The notes: generated by a model not told the origin, from the sequence alone. A DNA stretch of 64,000 nucleotides from DATMRS01 sp035566015 (GCA_035566015.1 DATMRS010000009.1:1-64000), one strand, 5' to 3'; positions 36,727 through 46,796 are shown, numbered from the stretch's first letter. Translations and numbers: made by a program.

Positions 36727-37807
36727 CAGCCTTCTTCTCCGGCAAGCCATCGGTCCGCATCGGCCGCGAACGCCTCGCGTGCCGCTTCGTCGCCGATCCG
36801 GTCGAGCGCATCGGCGACGAAGGCGTGGGTGAGCAGCGCGCGCGCCTCCACCGGCGGCACGCCCCGCGATTCGAGATAGAAGAGCGCGCGCGCATCCAGT
36901 TCGCCGACCGCCGCGCCATGCGCGCATTTCACGTCATCGGCGAAAATCTCCAGCTCGGGCTTCAGGTTCACCGTCGCCGAACGCTTGAGCAGCAGGCCGC
37001 GCAGCGATTGCTCGCCATCGGTTTTCTGCGCGTCGCGCGCTACCTCGACGCGCGAGGCGACGCTGGCGGTGGCAGCATCGTCGGCCACCGCGCGCCACAC
37101 CTGCCGGCTGGTGCCGCCACCCGCGACATGGTCGATCACCGTCGCGACGTCATGCCGCTGCCCGTCACGCGCGAGCAGCGCGCCGCCCAGTTCGGCGAAA
37201 GCGCCCATGCCCGTCAGCCGCAGCGCCGCATCGATCCGCGTGCCCGCGCCGCCGGCGGCGAGCATGGTCGCGACATAGCTCGCGCCCTGCCCGACCTCCG
37301 CCTCATCGCGCAGCGAGGTGAAGCCCGATGCCTGCGCCAGCCGCACCGCGCGCATCAGCCGCGCCGAGCGGCCAAGCGTCACCTGCGTCAGCCGGTTCGC
37401 CCAGCCGTCGCCCACGAACGTCTCGACGATCGACGCCTGCGCGTCCTCCGCCAGCACGATCCGCGCGGGCAGATGGTTGGCGCCGCCGGTCGAGACATGG
37501 ACGATCTCGATCGTCGCGGGCGGCGCATGTTCCGGCCCCAGGTCGAGCGTCCAGCCCTCGCCGCTCGCCAGCCGGGCAAGCGGATGTGCGCTCTCCGCCC
37601 CGACCGGGCCGAGACGGAGCAGCCCCGGCTCGCTCGACGCCGGATCGAGCCGCCCATCGATAAACAGCAGGCGCGGCCCTCCGCAGCCGAGCCACAGGCC
37701 GCCGACGTCGGGCGCGCCGCCCGCCGGGCTGTCCGCCGCAAGCGCGGGCAAGGCGGCGAGGTCCGACCAGCGCCACGCTTCCTCGCGCGTCGAGGGCAGA
37801 GCGAGGA

Positions 37808-37811
<4 letters not shown>
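36726..37811 (-). CDS. sufD: Fe-S cluster assembly protein SufD
   Basis: Partner of SufB and SufC in the scaffold complex. 361 residues with a C-terminal SufBD beta-helix core (KPELEIFADDVKCAHGAAVGELD is its landmark near residues 295-318). The N-terminal half is less conserved, as is normal. Overlaps sufC by 4 bp (ATGA). Confidence 0.93.
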
Positions 37812-38544
<733 letters not shown>

Positions 38545-38551
<7 letters not shown>

Positions 38552-39075
38552 AGTCCCATCATTCTCGCTTCAAGCCCCTCCCCTTCAGGGGAGGGGTTGG
38601 GGTGGGGGCGTTCAATCTCACGCAATGCCTCAGCAATATGCCCCAACACCCCCTCCATATTTGTCATCACGTCCCGGTTCGCGACACGCACGACCCGATA
38701 CCCCAGCCCCGCCAGCGCCGCATCGCGCGCCCGATCCGCTGCCTCGTCATGCGTGTCGCCGTCGACCTCGACGATCAGCCGCGCCGCCGGGCAGACGAAA
38801 TCCGCGATGTAGCGCCCGATCGCCTGTTGGCGGCGGAACTTGAACCCTTCCAGCTGGCGGTTCGAGAGGTGCCGCCAGAGGCGCTTTTCCGGCTCGGTCG
38901 GCGCGTGGCGCATGGCGCGAGCGCGGCCTTGCAAGGTGGCGAGAGCGCCTGCTGATAGCCCCCACCCCCGGCCCCTCCCCTGAAGGGGAGGGGTGTCCGT
39001 GCGCGCGGCCGTCTCGCGACCACTCAAGCCCCTCCCCTTCAGGGGAGGGGTTGGGGTGGGGGCGACGTCACTCAC
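38545..39075 (-). CDS. DUF559 endonuclease-like protein inserted in the suf operon
   Basis: A 176-residue open frame between sufB and sufC. The real domain is residues about 55-155: EKRLWRHLSNRQLEGFKFRR, then IADFVC and LIVEVDGDTH, an E-x-D arrangement typical of the Vsr-like PD-(D/E)xK fold of DUF559. The first 54 residues and last 21 residues are translated dispersed repeats (PTPTPPLKGRG and PHPNPSPEGEG), not protein family sequence. The ATG at 39075 overlaps the sufB stop (ATGA) and may couple translation; ATG 38913 is an alternative start giving only the domain. Not part of the Fe-S pathway by family; it looks inserted. Confidence 0.78.
38570..38610 (+). repeat. 41-bp direct repeat, copy 1 (GC-rich palindromic family)
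   Basis: Identical over 41 bp to 39024-39064, in the same orientation. It has a CCCCTCCCC...GGGGAGGGG palindrome followed by TTGGGGTGGGGG. It encodes the last residues of the DUF559 frame. Confidence 0.85.
38959..38994 (-). repeat. Related G/C-rich repeat in opposite orientation
   Basis: A partial, inverted member of the same family (CCCCCACCCCCGG then CCCCTCCCCTGAAGGGGAGGGG), lying inside the N-terminal part of the DUF559 frame, 29 bp from copy 2. Confidence 0.65.
39024..39064 (+). repeat. 41-bp direct repeat, copy 2
   Basis: Identical to 38570-38610. It begins just after the sufB stop and encodes the first residues (PTPTPPLKGRG) of the DUF559 frame. The two copies flank the nuclease gene exactly. 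Confidence 0.85.
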
Positions 39076-40544
39076 CCCACACTCCCCTCAAGACTCACGC
39101 CCAGCAGCTTTTGCGCCTCGACCGCGAACTCCATCGGGAGTTGTTGCAGCACATCCTTCGCGAAGCCGTTGACAATCAGCGCCACCGCCTGTTCCTGATC
39201 CAGGCCGCGCTGCATCGCGTAGAAGAGCTGGTCGTCCGAAATCTTGCTCGTCGTCGCCTCATGCTCGATCTGGGCGCTGGGGTTGCGGACCTCGATATAG
39301 GGCACGGTGTGCGCGCCGCATTTGTCGCCCAGCAGCAACGAATCGCATTGGGTGAAGTTGCGCACCCCCTCCGCCGTCGGGCCGACGCGGACGAGGCCGC
39401 GATAGGTGTTGTTGCTCCGCCCCGCGCTGATCCCCTTCGACACGATCGTCGAGCGGCTGTTCCGCCCGAGGTGGATCATCTTTGTGCCGGTATCGGCCTG
39501 CTGGAAATTGTTGGTGACGGCGACCGAATAGAATTCGCCGACACTATTCTCCCCCGCCAGCACGCAGGAGGGATATTTCCAGGTGATCGCCGATCCCGTC
39601 TCCACCTGCGTCCAGCTCACCTTGCTGTTCCGCCCCTGACAAAGCGCCCGCTTGGTGACGAAATTGTAGATGCCGCCCTTGCCTTCCTCATCGCCGGGAT
39701 ACCAGTTCTGGACGGTCGAATATTTGATCTCGGCATCGTCGAGCGCGACCAGCTCGACCACTGCGGCATGCAGTTGGTTCTCGTCGCGCTGCGGCGCGGT
39801 GCAGCCTTCGAGATAGGAGACGTGGCTGCCCTTGTCGGCGACGATCAGCGTGCGTTCGAACTGCCCCGTATTTTCCGCATTGATGCGGAAGTAGGTGGAA
39901 AGCTCCATCGGGCAGCGCACCCCTTCGGGGATGTAGACGAAGGTGCCGTCCGAAAAGACCGCCGAATTGAGCGTCGCGAAATAATTGTCCTGCATCGGCA
40001 CGACCTTGCCGAGCCACTTGCGAACCAGATCGGGATATTCGCGGATCGCTTCCGAGATCGACAGGAAGATGACGCCCGCCTTCTTCAATTCCTCGCGGAA
40101 GGTGGTCGCCACCGATACCGAGTCGAACACCGCGTCGACCGCCACCTTGCGCGCGCCCTCGACGCCGGCGAGCACCTTCTGCTCCTCGATCGGAATGCCG
40201 AGCTTCTCATAGGTGCGGCGGATTTCGGGATCGAGTTCGTCCAGCGAGGCGAGCGTCGGCTTCGCCTTGGGCGCGGCATAATAATAAGCGTCCTGATAAT
40301 CGATCGGCGGGACGTCGAGCTTCGCCCAGTCGGGTGCCTCCATCGTCAGCCACAGGCGGAACGCCTTCAGCCGCCAGTCGAGCATCCAATCCGGCTCGTC
40401 CTTCTTCGCGGAGATGAAGCGGACAGTATCTTCATTGAGGCCCTTGGGCGCAAAATCCTGCTCGACATCGCTGGAGAAGCCCCACTCATAGGTGGACGCT
40501 CGCTGGGCAGCGTCGAACGCCTCGCGATTCCTGACTTCGCTCAT
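39072..40544 (-). CDS. sufB: Fe-S cluster assembly protein SufB
   Basis: Scaffold protein of the SufBC2D complex. 490 residues. The conserved start MSEVRNREAF, the GVRCPMELSTYFRINAENTG segment, TVQNWYPGDEEG, and the cluster-site region LLGDKCGAHTVPYIEVRN near residue 415-430 are present. The frame could extend to 40676, but MSEVRNREAF matches the family and overlaps the regulator stop by 4 bp. Confidence 0.96.
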   Translation of the reverse strand: MSEVRNREAFDAAQRASTYEWGFSSDVEQDFAPKGLNEDTVRFISAKKDEPDWMLDWRLKAFRLWLTMEAPDWAKLDVPPIDYQDAYYYAAPKAKPTLASLDELDPEIRRTYEKLGIPIEEQKVLAGVEGARKVAVDAVFDSVSVATTFREELKKAGVIFLSISEAIREYPDLVRKWLGKVVPMQDNYFATLNSAVFSDGTFVYIPEGVRCPMELSTYFRINAENTGQFERTLIVADKGSHVSYLEGCTAPQRDENQLHAAVVELVALDDAEIKYSTVQNWYPGDEEGKGGIYNFVTKRALCQGRNSKVSWTQVETGSAITWKYPSCVLAGENSVGEFYSVAVTNNFQQADTGTKMIHLGRNSRSTIVSKGISAGRSNNTYRGLVRVGPTAEGVRNFTQCDSLLLGDKCGAHTVPYIEVRNPSAQIEHEATTSKISDDQLFYAMQRGLDQEQAVALIVNGFAKDVLQQLPMEFAVEAQKLLGVSLEGSVG

Positions 40545-40972
40545 GCCGTCACTCCATTGCCGCACTGGGGGATGGCGGCGAGGCTGGCGAGGCTGACCCC
40601 GCCGAGCACGCCACGCACCGCGACATTCACCGCGCCGATATGCGGCTTTACCTGACACCCCTCCTCCAGCGCGCAATCGTGCCGCCCTTCCTCCACGCAG
40701 GAGGCCATGGCGATCGGGCCTTCGAGCGCCTCGACGATATCGGCGAGGCTGATCGCCGACGGCGCGCGCGCGAGCGCGAAACCGCCGCCGGTGCCGCGCG
40801 CGGAGGTCAGCAGCCCCGCCGCCGCCAGCCGGCCCATCAGCTTCTGCGCGGTGGGCAGCGGCACGCCCGTCTCGTCCGCGAGCAAGGTCGCGGTGAGGCG
40901 CTCGTCGCTGCCCCGCCGCGCGGCGGCGGAGAGCATCACGATTGCGTAATCGGTAAGGTTCGACAGACGCAT
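40541..40972 (-). CDS. Rrf2-family regulator of the suf operon (IscR/SufR-like)
   Basis: A 143-residue winged-helix regulator. RLSNLTDYAIVMLSAAARR opens the DNA-binding domain and GTGGGFALARAPSAISLADIVEAL is the family's recognition area. Three cysteines in SCVEEGRHDCALEEGC (about 100-116) can ligate an Fe-S cluster. It is the first gene of the operon (sufB overlaps it by 4 bp) and a 25-bp dyad lies just upstream, so negative autoregulation with Fe-S sensing is the natural reading. Confidence 0.93.
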   Translation of the reverse strand: MRLSNLTDYAIVMLSAAARRGSDERLTATLLADETGVPLPTAQKLMGRLAAAGLLTSARGTGGGFALARAPSAISLADIVEALEGPIAMASCVEEGRHDCALEEGCQVKPHIGAVNVAVRGVLGGVSLASLAAIPQCGNGVTA

Positions 40973-40978
40973 GTCATC

Positions 40979-41003
40979 CAATCGGATTGATTCGCTCCGA
41001 TTG
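40979..41003. promoter_or_regulatory. 25-bp dyad, candidate operator of the suf regulator
   Basis: CAATCGGA - 9 bp - TCCGATTG is a perfect 8-9-8 inverted repeat, 7 bp upstream of the Rrf2 start. The 25-bp length with 8-bp arms is the size used by IscR-type regulators. The bases do not match E. coli IscR sites. Confidence 0.6.
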
Positions 41004-41060
41004 CATCTGGGGATATGAAGCCTCCGGGTCAAGCCCGAAAGCGGTCTCCGCCGAAAGACG

Positions 41061-41909
41061 TCAGCTCACCACCGCAATCTCGGGCGCGAGACCGGCCAGC
41101 GCGCGGCGCTGGCGGCTCAGCCGCGCGATCGGCGGCGGGCTGCGTTCGAGCTGGCCGGGGGTAAGACCGGTGAAACGCTTGAACTCGCGAATGAGGTGCG
41201 ACTGATCGTAAAAGGGCTGGTTCAGCGGATCGGACCATGGCCGCTCGCCCGCGCCCAGCAACGAGGCGGCGCGCAACGCCCGATATTTGCGCGCCAGCAG
41301 TTTGGGCGGCGCGCCATAGAAACGCCGCGCCAGCCGCTCGACATGGCGCGCCGACAGCCCCGATTCGGCGACAAGCCAATCGACCGACGGGTTCGCCTGT
41401 CCTGTAAGCCATGAATCGGTGAGCTGGGTGAACCACAAGGGTGGCTCTCCCGCGCGCCGGCTTAGCCAGCGCATCGTGCGATCGGCGATATCGAACAGCT
41501 CGGGCTCGGTGCGCGCCTCGCGCATCCGGTTCAGCGCATCGGCCAGCGGCGGGCCGAACATCGCCACGGCATCCTCGACGCGATCGGCATGGCTCGCGGC
41601 ATCGTCGCGCACCATCCGCGCCCAGCCAGCGGGGAGGATTCCCATGCCGAACACCAGCACCGGCCCCTCGACGGTGAAGCGGGTCGCCGCCGTCGTCGGC
41701 CCGACGAGGCAGACGTCGGGCGTCGGCAGCGTGAGCCCGTTTCCGAAGCTGTAATGGCCCTGCCCGCCAATCATGAAGCGAAGCTGCGCGACATCCGCCC
41801 GCATCACGTCGCTGATACGTGGCACATTGGCGCGGAACACGTAATAATAAGAGATATGACTACGCAGATCGGTCGCCGGCGGGAAATAGCCGAGCGAGAT
41901 CGGTGAAAG
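41061..41909 (-). CDS. AraC-family transcriptional regulator
   Basis: About 282 residues. The C-terminal AraC helix-turn-helix pair is visible at residues about 175-275 (VDWLVAESGLSARHVERLARRFYGAPPKLLARKYRAL is the first half, then FYDQSHLIREFKRFTGLTPGQLERS). The N-terminal half has the cupin-like effector fold (MIGGQGHYSFGN). Targets unknown. A GTG at 41933 is an alternative start. Confidence 0.85.
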   Translation of the reverse strand, partial: LSPISLGYFPPATDLRSHISYYYVFRANVPRISDVMRADVAQLRFMIGGQGHYSFGNGLTLPTPDVCLVGPTTAATRFTVEGPVLVFGMGILPAGWARMVRDDAASHADRVEDAVAMFGPPLADALNRMREARTEPELFDIADRTMRWLSRRAGEPPLWFTQLTDSWLTGQANPSVDWLVAESGLSARHVERLARRFYGAPPKLLARKYRALRAASLLGAGERPWSDPLNQPFYDQSHLIREFKRFTGLTPGQLERSPPPIARLSRQRRALAGLAPEIAVVS

Positions 41910-42000
41910 CATCGGTCCAGCCTGCCCCCGCACCTGTCCGCTCCCCTGTCATTAACCGTCTGCAACGAGCGGATGCACGGAAATCACGGCCGGGTCACGC

Positions 42001-42040
42001 AAAAAGCGGCCCGGCGGGAAGATTTTCCTGCCGGGCCCGC
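42001..42040 (-). terminator. Intergenic hairpin followed by T5 on the minus strand
   Basis: Bases 42006-42020 pair with 42025-42040 (one bulge, one mismatch; 4-base loop), and on the minus strand the hairpin runs into TTTTT at 42005-42001. The upstream ~90 bp (42041-42130) contain no convincing gene, so this could terminate a short untranslated RNA from this gap. The rest of the 292-bp gap shows no known RNA family. Confidence 0.5.
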
Positions 42041-42201
42041 AGGTAAAGGGCCCCAGCCGTGAGGCCGGAGTCCTTCGGGTCGCGGGAGGGCCTATAGCGG
42101 ATCAACATATCGCCGGATTGGACAGAATCGCCAAACCTCGTCCAAAATGGACTTTTGCGGCGGGGCTGACGGGAACCCACGAAACGGCTATCGCGCAGGC
42201 A

Positions 42202-43242
42202 ATGTCGCTCTATCCGCTCCTCCGCCCCCTGCTGTTCCGTGTCGATGCCGAAAGCGCGCATCATGCGACGATCGCCGCGCTCAAGCTGAAGCCCCGCACC
42301 GCGCCGCCGGCCGCCAATACGCGACTCGTGATGCGGGTGGCGGGAATCACCTTTCCCAATCCGGTGGGCCTCGCGGCGGGGTTCGACAAGGATGCGCGCG
42401 TGCCCGACGCGATGCTGGGATTGGGCTTCGGCTTCGTCGAGGTGGGGACGATCACCCCCTATGCGCAGGAAGGCAATCCGCGCCCCCGCCTGTTCCGGCT
42501 GACGGAGGACCGCGCGGTCATCAACCGGATGGGCTTCAACAATGGCGGGCAGGCGGCGGCCTTCGAACGGCTGCTCAAGCGCAAGGGCCGACCCGGCATC
42601 GTCGGCGTCAATATCGGCGCGAACAAGGACTCGCCCGATCGCATCGCCGATTATGCGAAGGGGGCGAAGGTGATGGCGCCCGTCGCCGATTATCTGACGG
42701 TCAACATCTCGTCGCCCAACACGCCGGGCTTGCGCGCGCTACAGTCGCGCGCCTCGCTCGACGAATTGCTCGCCGACGTGATCGAGGCGAGAGGACCGGA
42801 CGGGCCGCCGGTCTTCCTCAAGGTCGCGCCCGATCTCACGCGCGCCGACATCGACGACATCGTCGCCGTCTCTGTCGATCGCAAGGTCGACGCACTGATC
42901 GTCGCCAACACGACGATTTCGCGCCCGCCGCTGCGATCGCAGCAGGCAGGCGAAACAGGCGGGCTTTCGGGCGCGCCGCTCCACGATCTCGCCCTCCAGC
43001 GGCTGCGCGACTTCCGGGTAGCGAGCGGCGGCGCGCTGCCGCTGATCGGGGCGGGCGGCATCGCGTCGGCCGAGCAGGCGTTCGCGCGCATCCGCGCGGG
43101 CGCGAGCCTGGTCCAGCTCTACAGCGCGCTCGTCTATGAAGGGCCGGGGCTGGCGCGCCGGATCACGCGGGGGCTTGCGACGCTGCTCGACGCGCATGGC
43201 TTCGCCACGCTGGCGGAGGCGGTGGGAAGCGATCGCGGATGA
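42202..43242 (+). CDS. pyrD: Dihydroorotate dehydrogenase (quinone), class 2
   Basis: Oxidises dihydroorotate with FMN and passes electrons to quinone, in pyrimidine synthesis. The 346 residues have the N-terminal quinone-associated helix (LYPLLRPLLFRVDAESAHH), the class 2 motif GFDKDARVPDAMLGLGFGFVE (seen in parts), NRMGFNNGG, NISSPNTPGLR and IVANTTISR. Start MSLYPLL is the family norm. The stop overlaps the next coding region's possible ATG (ATGA at 43239). Confidence 0.95.
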   Translation: MSLYPLLRPLLFRVDAESAHHATIAALKLKPRTAPPAANTRLVMRVAGITFPNPVGLAAGFDKDARVPDAMLGLGFGFVEVGTITPYAQEGNPRPRLFRLTEDRAVINRMGFNNGGQAAAFERLLKRKGRPGIVGVNIGANKDSPDRIADYAKGAKVMAPVADYLTVNISSPNTPGLRALQSRASLDELLADVIEARGPDGPPVFLKVAPDLTRADIDDIVAVSVDRKVDALIVANTTISRPPLRSQQAGETGGLSGAPLHDLALQRLRDFRVASGGALPLIGAGGIASAEQAFARIRAGASLVQLYSALVYEGPGLARRITRGLATLLDAHGFATLAEAVGSDRG

Positions 43243-43283
43243 AGCGGGTTGCGACAGAGGCAAAGGCGGCTACTGTCCCGGCC

Positions 43284-44966
43284 ATGAAATCCCGCCTCGC
43301 GCTGATCCTCGCCCTTTTCCTGTCCCTGCTTTCGCTTCCCGCGACGGCCGTTGCCGCAGGCGGCATGGTGTCGGCGGCCGATCCCCGCGCGGCGGAGGCG
43401 GGGCGAACGATCCTGCACGAAGGCGGCAACGCCGCCGACGCCGCGATGGCGATGCTGCTCGCGCTCACCGTGGTCGAGCCGCAAAGCTCGGGAATCGGTG
43501 GCGGCGGCTTCCTCATCCATCATGACGGCAAGAGCGGCAGGATATTGACGATCGACGGTCGCGAGACGGCCCCGGCGGTCGCCGGGCCGGGGCGTTTTCT
43601 CGGCCTCGACGGCAAGCCGCTGCCCTTCCGGCAGGCGGTGCCCGGCGGCCTCTCGGTCGGCGTGCCCGGCAATGTCCGGCTGATGGAGCAGGTGCATAAG
43701 CGGTGGGGCCGCCTGCCTTGGGCGAAGCTGTTCGAACCGGCGATCGCGTTGGCAGAAAAGGGCTATAAGGTGACACCGCGCATGGCGCAGATGATGGCGC
43801 TCGTTGCCCCCGTCTGGAAGGATTTTCCCGAAATCTCCGCCCTCTATGCGCCCGACGGCACGCCGCTGCCGGTGGGGGCGACCGTCCGCAATCCCGCGCT
43901 GGCCGCGACGCTGCAGCGGATCGCACAGCAGGGCCCCGACGCCTTCTATACGGGCGAAACCGCCGCCGCGATCGTCAAGGCGGTGGCGAACGCGCCGCGT
44001 AACCCGACGACGCTCAGCCCCGCCGACCTCGCCGCCTATCGGGCGAAGGCGCGGCCGGCGGTGTGTGGCGCCTATCGCCGCTATCGCATCTGCGGCATGG
44101 GGCCGCCCTCGTCGGGTGCGGTGACGATCCTCCAGATCCTCGGCATGCTCGAACGCTTCGACATGAAAGCGCTGGGGCCGAACGATCCGCGGTCCTGGCA
44201 CCTGATCGCCGAGGCGATGCAACTCGCTTATGCCGATCGCGACGCCTATCTGGGCGATAGCGATTTCGTGAAGGTGCCGCTCGCCGGCCTGATCGACAAA
44301 AACTATCTGGCGAAGCGTTCGGCGCTGATCTCGATCGATAAGTCGCTGCCCGCTTATGAAGCGGGCATGCCGCCGGGCGCCGCGCCGCGCACCACCGTCC
44401 CATCGAGCGAGGTGCCCTCCACCACCAGCTTCATCGCCGCCGACGAATCGGGCGACATGATCGCCATGACCTCGACGGTCGAGGGACCGTTCGGCAGCCA
44501 ATTGGTGGCCAACGGCTTCGTCCTCAATAATGAGCTGACGGACTTCAGCTTCGCGCCCGAGAAGAATGGCGCGCCCGTCGCCAACCGGGTGGAAGCGGGC
44601 AAGCGGCCGCTCTCCTCCATGTCTCCCACCATCGTCTATGGGCCAGAGGGCAAGGCGATCCTCGCGATCGGCTCGGCGGGCGGCAAGCAGATCATCATGC
44701 ATGTGTTGCGCGCGCTGGTCGGGGTGCTCGACTGGGGGCTTACGGCCCAGCAGGCGATCGACCTGCCGAACATCTATTTCGGCGGCGGCGCGGTGCTGGT
44801 GGAGAAAGGCACGATGCTGGAGAAGATGGCCCCCCGGATCGAGGTGCTGGGCCAGACGGTGACGCCCGCGAGCCTGACCTCGAAGCTCAACGCGATCGAG
44901 CGCACGCCCGACGGCTGGCGCGGCGCCGCCGATCCGCGCAGCGAGGGCGTGGCGCTGGCGGAGTAG
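43284..44966 (+). CDS. ggt: Gamma-glutamyltransferase
   Basis: Periplasmic glutathione-degrading enzyme that transfers or hydrolyses the gamma-glutamyl group. 560 residues with a signal peptide (MKSRLALILALFLSLLSLPA, cleavage after AVAA region). The autocatalytic threonine is in the STTSFIAAD segment (TT as in the family's T-T-H/S-F), followed by NNELTDFSF and a GKRPLSSMSPTIVY motif. ATG 43239 is an alternative that overlaps pyrD by 4 bp, but 43284 gives the clean signal peptide. Confidence 0.93.
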   Translation: MKSRLALILALFLSLLSLPATAVAAGGMVSAADPRAAEAGRTILHEGGNAADAAMAMLLALTVVEPQSSGIGGGGFLIHHDGKSGRILTIDGRETAPAVAGPGRFLGLDGKPLPFRQAVPGGLSVGVPGNVRLMEQVHKRWGRLPWAKLFEPAIALAEKGYKVTPRMAQMMALVAPVWKDFPEISALYAPDGTPLPVGATVRNPALAATLQRIAQQGPDAFYTGETAAAIVKAVANAPRNPTTLSPADLAAYRAKARPAVCGAYRRYRICGMGPPSSGAVTILQILGMLERFDMKALGPNDPRSWHLIAEAMQLAYADRDAYLGDSDFVKVPLAGLIDKNYLAKRSALISIDKSLPAYEAGMPPGAAPRTTVPSSEVPSTTSFIAADESGDMIAMTSTVEGPFGSQLVANGFVLNNELTDFSFAPEKNGAPVANRVEAGKRPLSSMSPTIVYGPEGKAILAIGSAGGKQIIMHVLRALVGVLDWGLTAQQAIDLPNIYFGGGAVLVEKGTMLEKMAPRIEVLGQTVTPASLTSKLNAIERTPDGWRGAADPRSEGVALAE

Positions 44967-44970
44967 GACG

Positions 44971-46746
44971 ATGCGCGTCCTCGAACATTTCCCCAATCTG
45001 GTGACGATGTTCTTCTCCCGCGCGCGGGAGAAGGGCGACGCGCCGTTCCTCTGGGCGAAACAGGACGGCCAATGGCGCGCAACGAGCTGGGCTGACGCGG
45101 CGGCGCAGGTTTCCTCGCTTGCCGCGGCGCTCGGTACGCTGGGACTGGGACGCGGCGACCGGGTGATGCTCGTCTCCGAAAACCGCCCAGAATGGTGTAT
45201 CGCCGATCTGGCGATCATGGCGGCCGGCTGCGTCACCGTACCCACCTACACCACCAATACCGAGCGCGATCACCAGCATATATTGGAGAATAGCGGCGCG
45301 CGCGCGATCATCCTCTCGACGCAGAAACTCGCCAAGACAGCGATGCCGGCGGTGCTGCGCTCGACCGCTTGCGAAACGGTGATCGGGATCGAGCCGATGC
45401 GCGTCGGCCAGGGCGTCGCCTTCCACGATTGGGCGACATTGCTCGGCGCCCATGTGTCCGATGTCGAGCGCACGGCGGCGATGGCCGATTTCGCGCGCGA
45501 GGACCTCGCCTGCATCCTCTATACCAGCGGCACCGGCGGCGCGCCGCGTGGTGTGCGCCAGCATCATGGCGCGATCCTCCACAATGTCGAAGGCGCGTCC
45601 GCGCTCGTCGCGGAGGATTTCGGCTGGGACGATGAGATATTTCTCTCCTTCCTGCCCGTGAGCCACGCCTATGAACATACCGGCGGCCAGTTCCTGCCGA
45701 TCGGGCTCGGCGCGCAAATCTATTATGCCGAGGGGCTGGAGAAGCTGGCCTCGAACATCGAGGAGGTGCGCCCGACAATCATGATCGTCGTGCCCCGCCT
45801 GTTCGAGGTACTGCGCGCCCGCATCCTGAAGTCGGTGGAGAAGCAGGGCCGACTGCCGCGCTATCTGATGGCGCGCGCGCTGGAGATCGGCGCGCGCGAG
45901 AAGCCGCGCCTCATCGACCTGCCTATGCGCCTCCTGCTCTCGCGGACCCTCCGCAAACAAGTCGCCCAGCGTTTCGGCGGACGGTTGAAGGCAATGGTGT
46001 CGGGCGGCGCGCCGCTCAATCCCGAGGTAGGGCATTTCTTCCAGGCGCTCGGCCTCACCTTCCTGCAAGGCTATGGGCAGACCGAGGCCGCGCCCGTCAT
46101 CTCCTGCAACCGTCCGCGCGCGGGGCTGAAGATGGACACGGTCGGCCCGCCAATCGCCAATACCGAGGTCCGCATCGCCGAGGATGGCGAGATCCTGGTG
46201 CGCGGCGAGCTGGTGATGCACGGCTATTGGCGCAACGAGGAGGAAAGCGCGCGCGTGCTGCGCGATGGCTGGCTGCACACTGGCGATGTCGGCCATATCG
46301 ACGAGAAGGGCCGGATCGTCATCACCGATCGCAAGAAGGACCTGATCGTCAACGACAAGGGCGACAATATCGCGCCCCAGCGCGTCGAGGGGATGCTGAC
46401 GCTCGAGCCCGAAATTCTCCAGGCGATGGTTGCGGGCGATCGCCGGCCGCATCTGGTGGGGCTGGTCGTGCCCGATCCCGATTGGGCGCGCGGCTGGGCG
46501 GCGGCCAAGGGCCTGCCCTACGATCCGGCGGCGCTGCGCGACGATCCGCGCTTCTGCCATGCGCTGACGGCGGCGGTGGATCGGGTGAACGCCAATCTCT
46601 CTGTGATCGAGAAGGTGCGCCGCATCCTGATCGCCGACGAGCCCTTCACGATCGAGAACGGCCAGCTCACCCCCTCGCTCAAGATCCGCCGCCACGTCCT
46701 GCGCGACGTCTATGGCGACCGGCTGGACGCACTCTACCGGCGATAG
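44971..46746 (+). CDS. AMP-dependent acyl-CoA ligase (long-chain fatty-acid type)
   Basis: Activates a fatty or aromatic acid as an acyl-adenylate then CoA thioester. 591 residues with the P-loop LYTSGTGGAPRGV, the YGQTEAAP motif, and the C-terminal GDVGHIDEKGRIVITDRKKDLI and K-near-end segment. It looks like the FACL/FadD15 branch. It is 4 bp from ggt but functional linkage is not obvious; it may feed the catabolic island to its right. Confidence 0.9.
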   Translation: MRVLEHFPNLVTMFFSRAREKGDAPFLWAKQDGQWRATSWADAAAQVSSLAAALGTLGLGRGDRVMLVSENRPEWCIADLAIMAAGCVTVPTYTTNTERDHQHILENSGARAIILSTQKLAKTAMPAVLRSTACETVIGIEPMRVGQGVAFHDWATLLGAHVSDVERTAAMADFAREDLACILYTSGTGGAPRGVRQHHGAILHNVEGASALVAEDFGWDDEIFLSFLPVSHAYEHTGGQFLPIGLGAQIYYAEGLEKLASNIEEVRPTIMIVVPRLFEVLRARILKSVEKQGRLPRYLMARALEIGAREKPRLIDLPMRLLLSRTLRKQVAQRFGGRLKAMVSGGAPLNPEVGHFFQALGLTFLQGYGQTEAAPVISCNRPRAGLKMDTVGPPIANTEVRIAEDGEILVRGELVMHGYWRNEEESARVLRDGWLHTGDVGHIDEKGRIVITDRKKDLIVNDKGDNIAPQRVEGMLTLEPEILQAMVAGDRRPHLVGLVVPDPDWARGWAAAKGLPYDPAALRDDPRFCHALTAAVDRVNANLSVIEKVRRILIADEPFTIENGQLTPSLKIRRHVLRDVYGDRLDALYRR

Positions 46747-46773
46747 GATCGCCCTTCCGACAGACATATATTG

Positions 46774-46796
46774 TTGACTTAGACAATCATATTGTC
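46774..46796. promoter_or_regulatory. Overlapping dyads upstream of the Rieske gene (TTGAC-type and GACAAT-CAT-ATTGTC)
   Basis: TTGACTTAGACAA at 46774-46786 is a near-palindrome of the TTGAC-N3-GTCAA kind seen at 48747, 58485 and 59492. A second perfect dyad, GACAAT-CAT-ATTGTC, covers 46782-46796. Together they sit 40-62 bp before the Rieske start, a suitable place for a MarR-type operator. Confidence 0.6.

Noticed and set aside
41995..42264. 89-residue minus-strand frame between the AraC gene and pyrD
   Set aside because: Its N-terminal half is antisense to pyrD, and no homologue was recognised; kept only as a possible 37-residue peptide within the RNA candidate.
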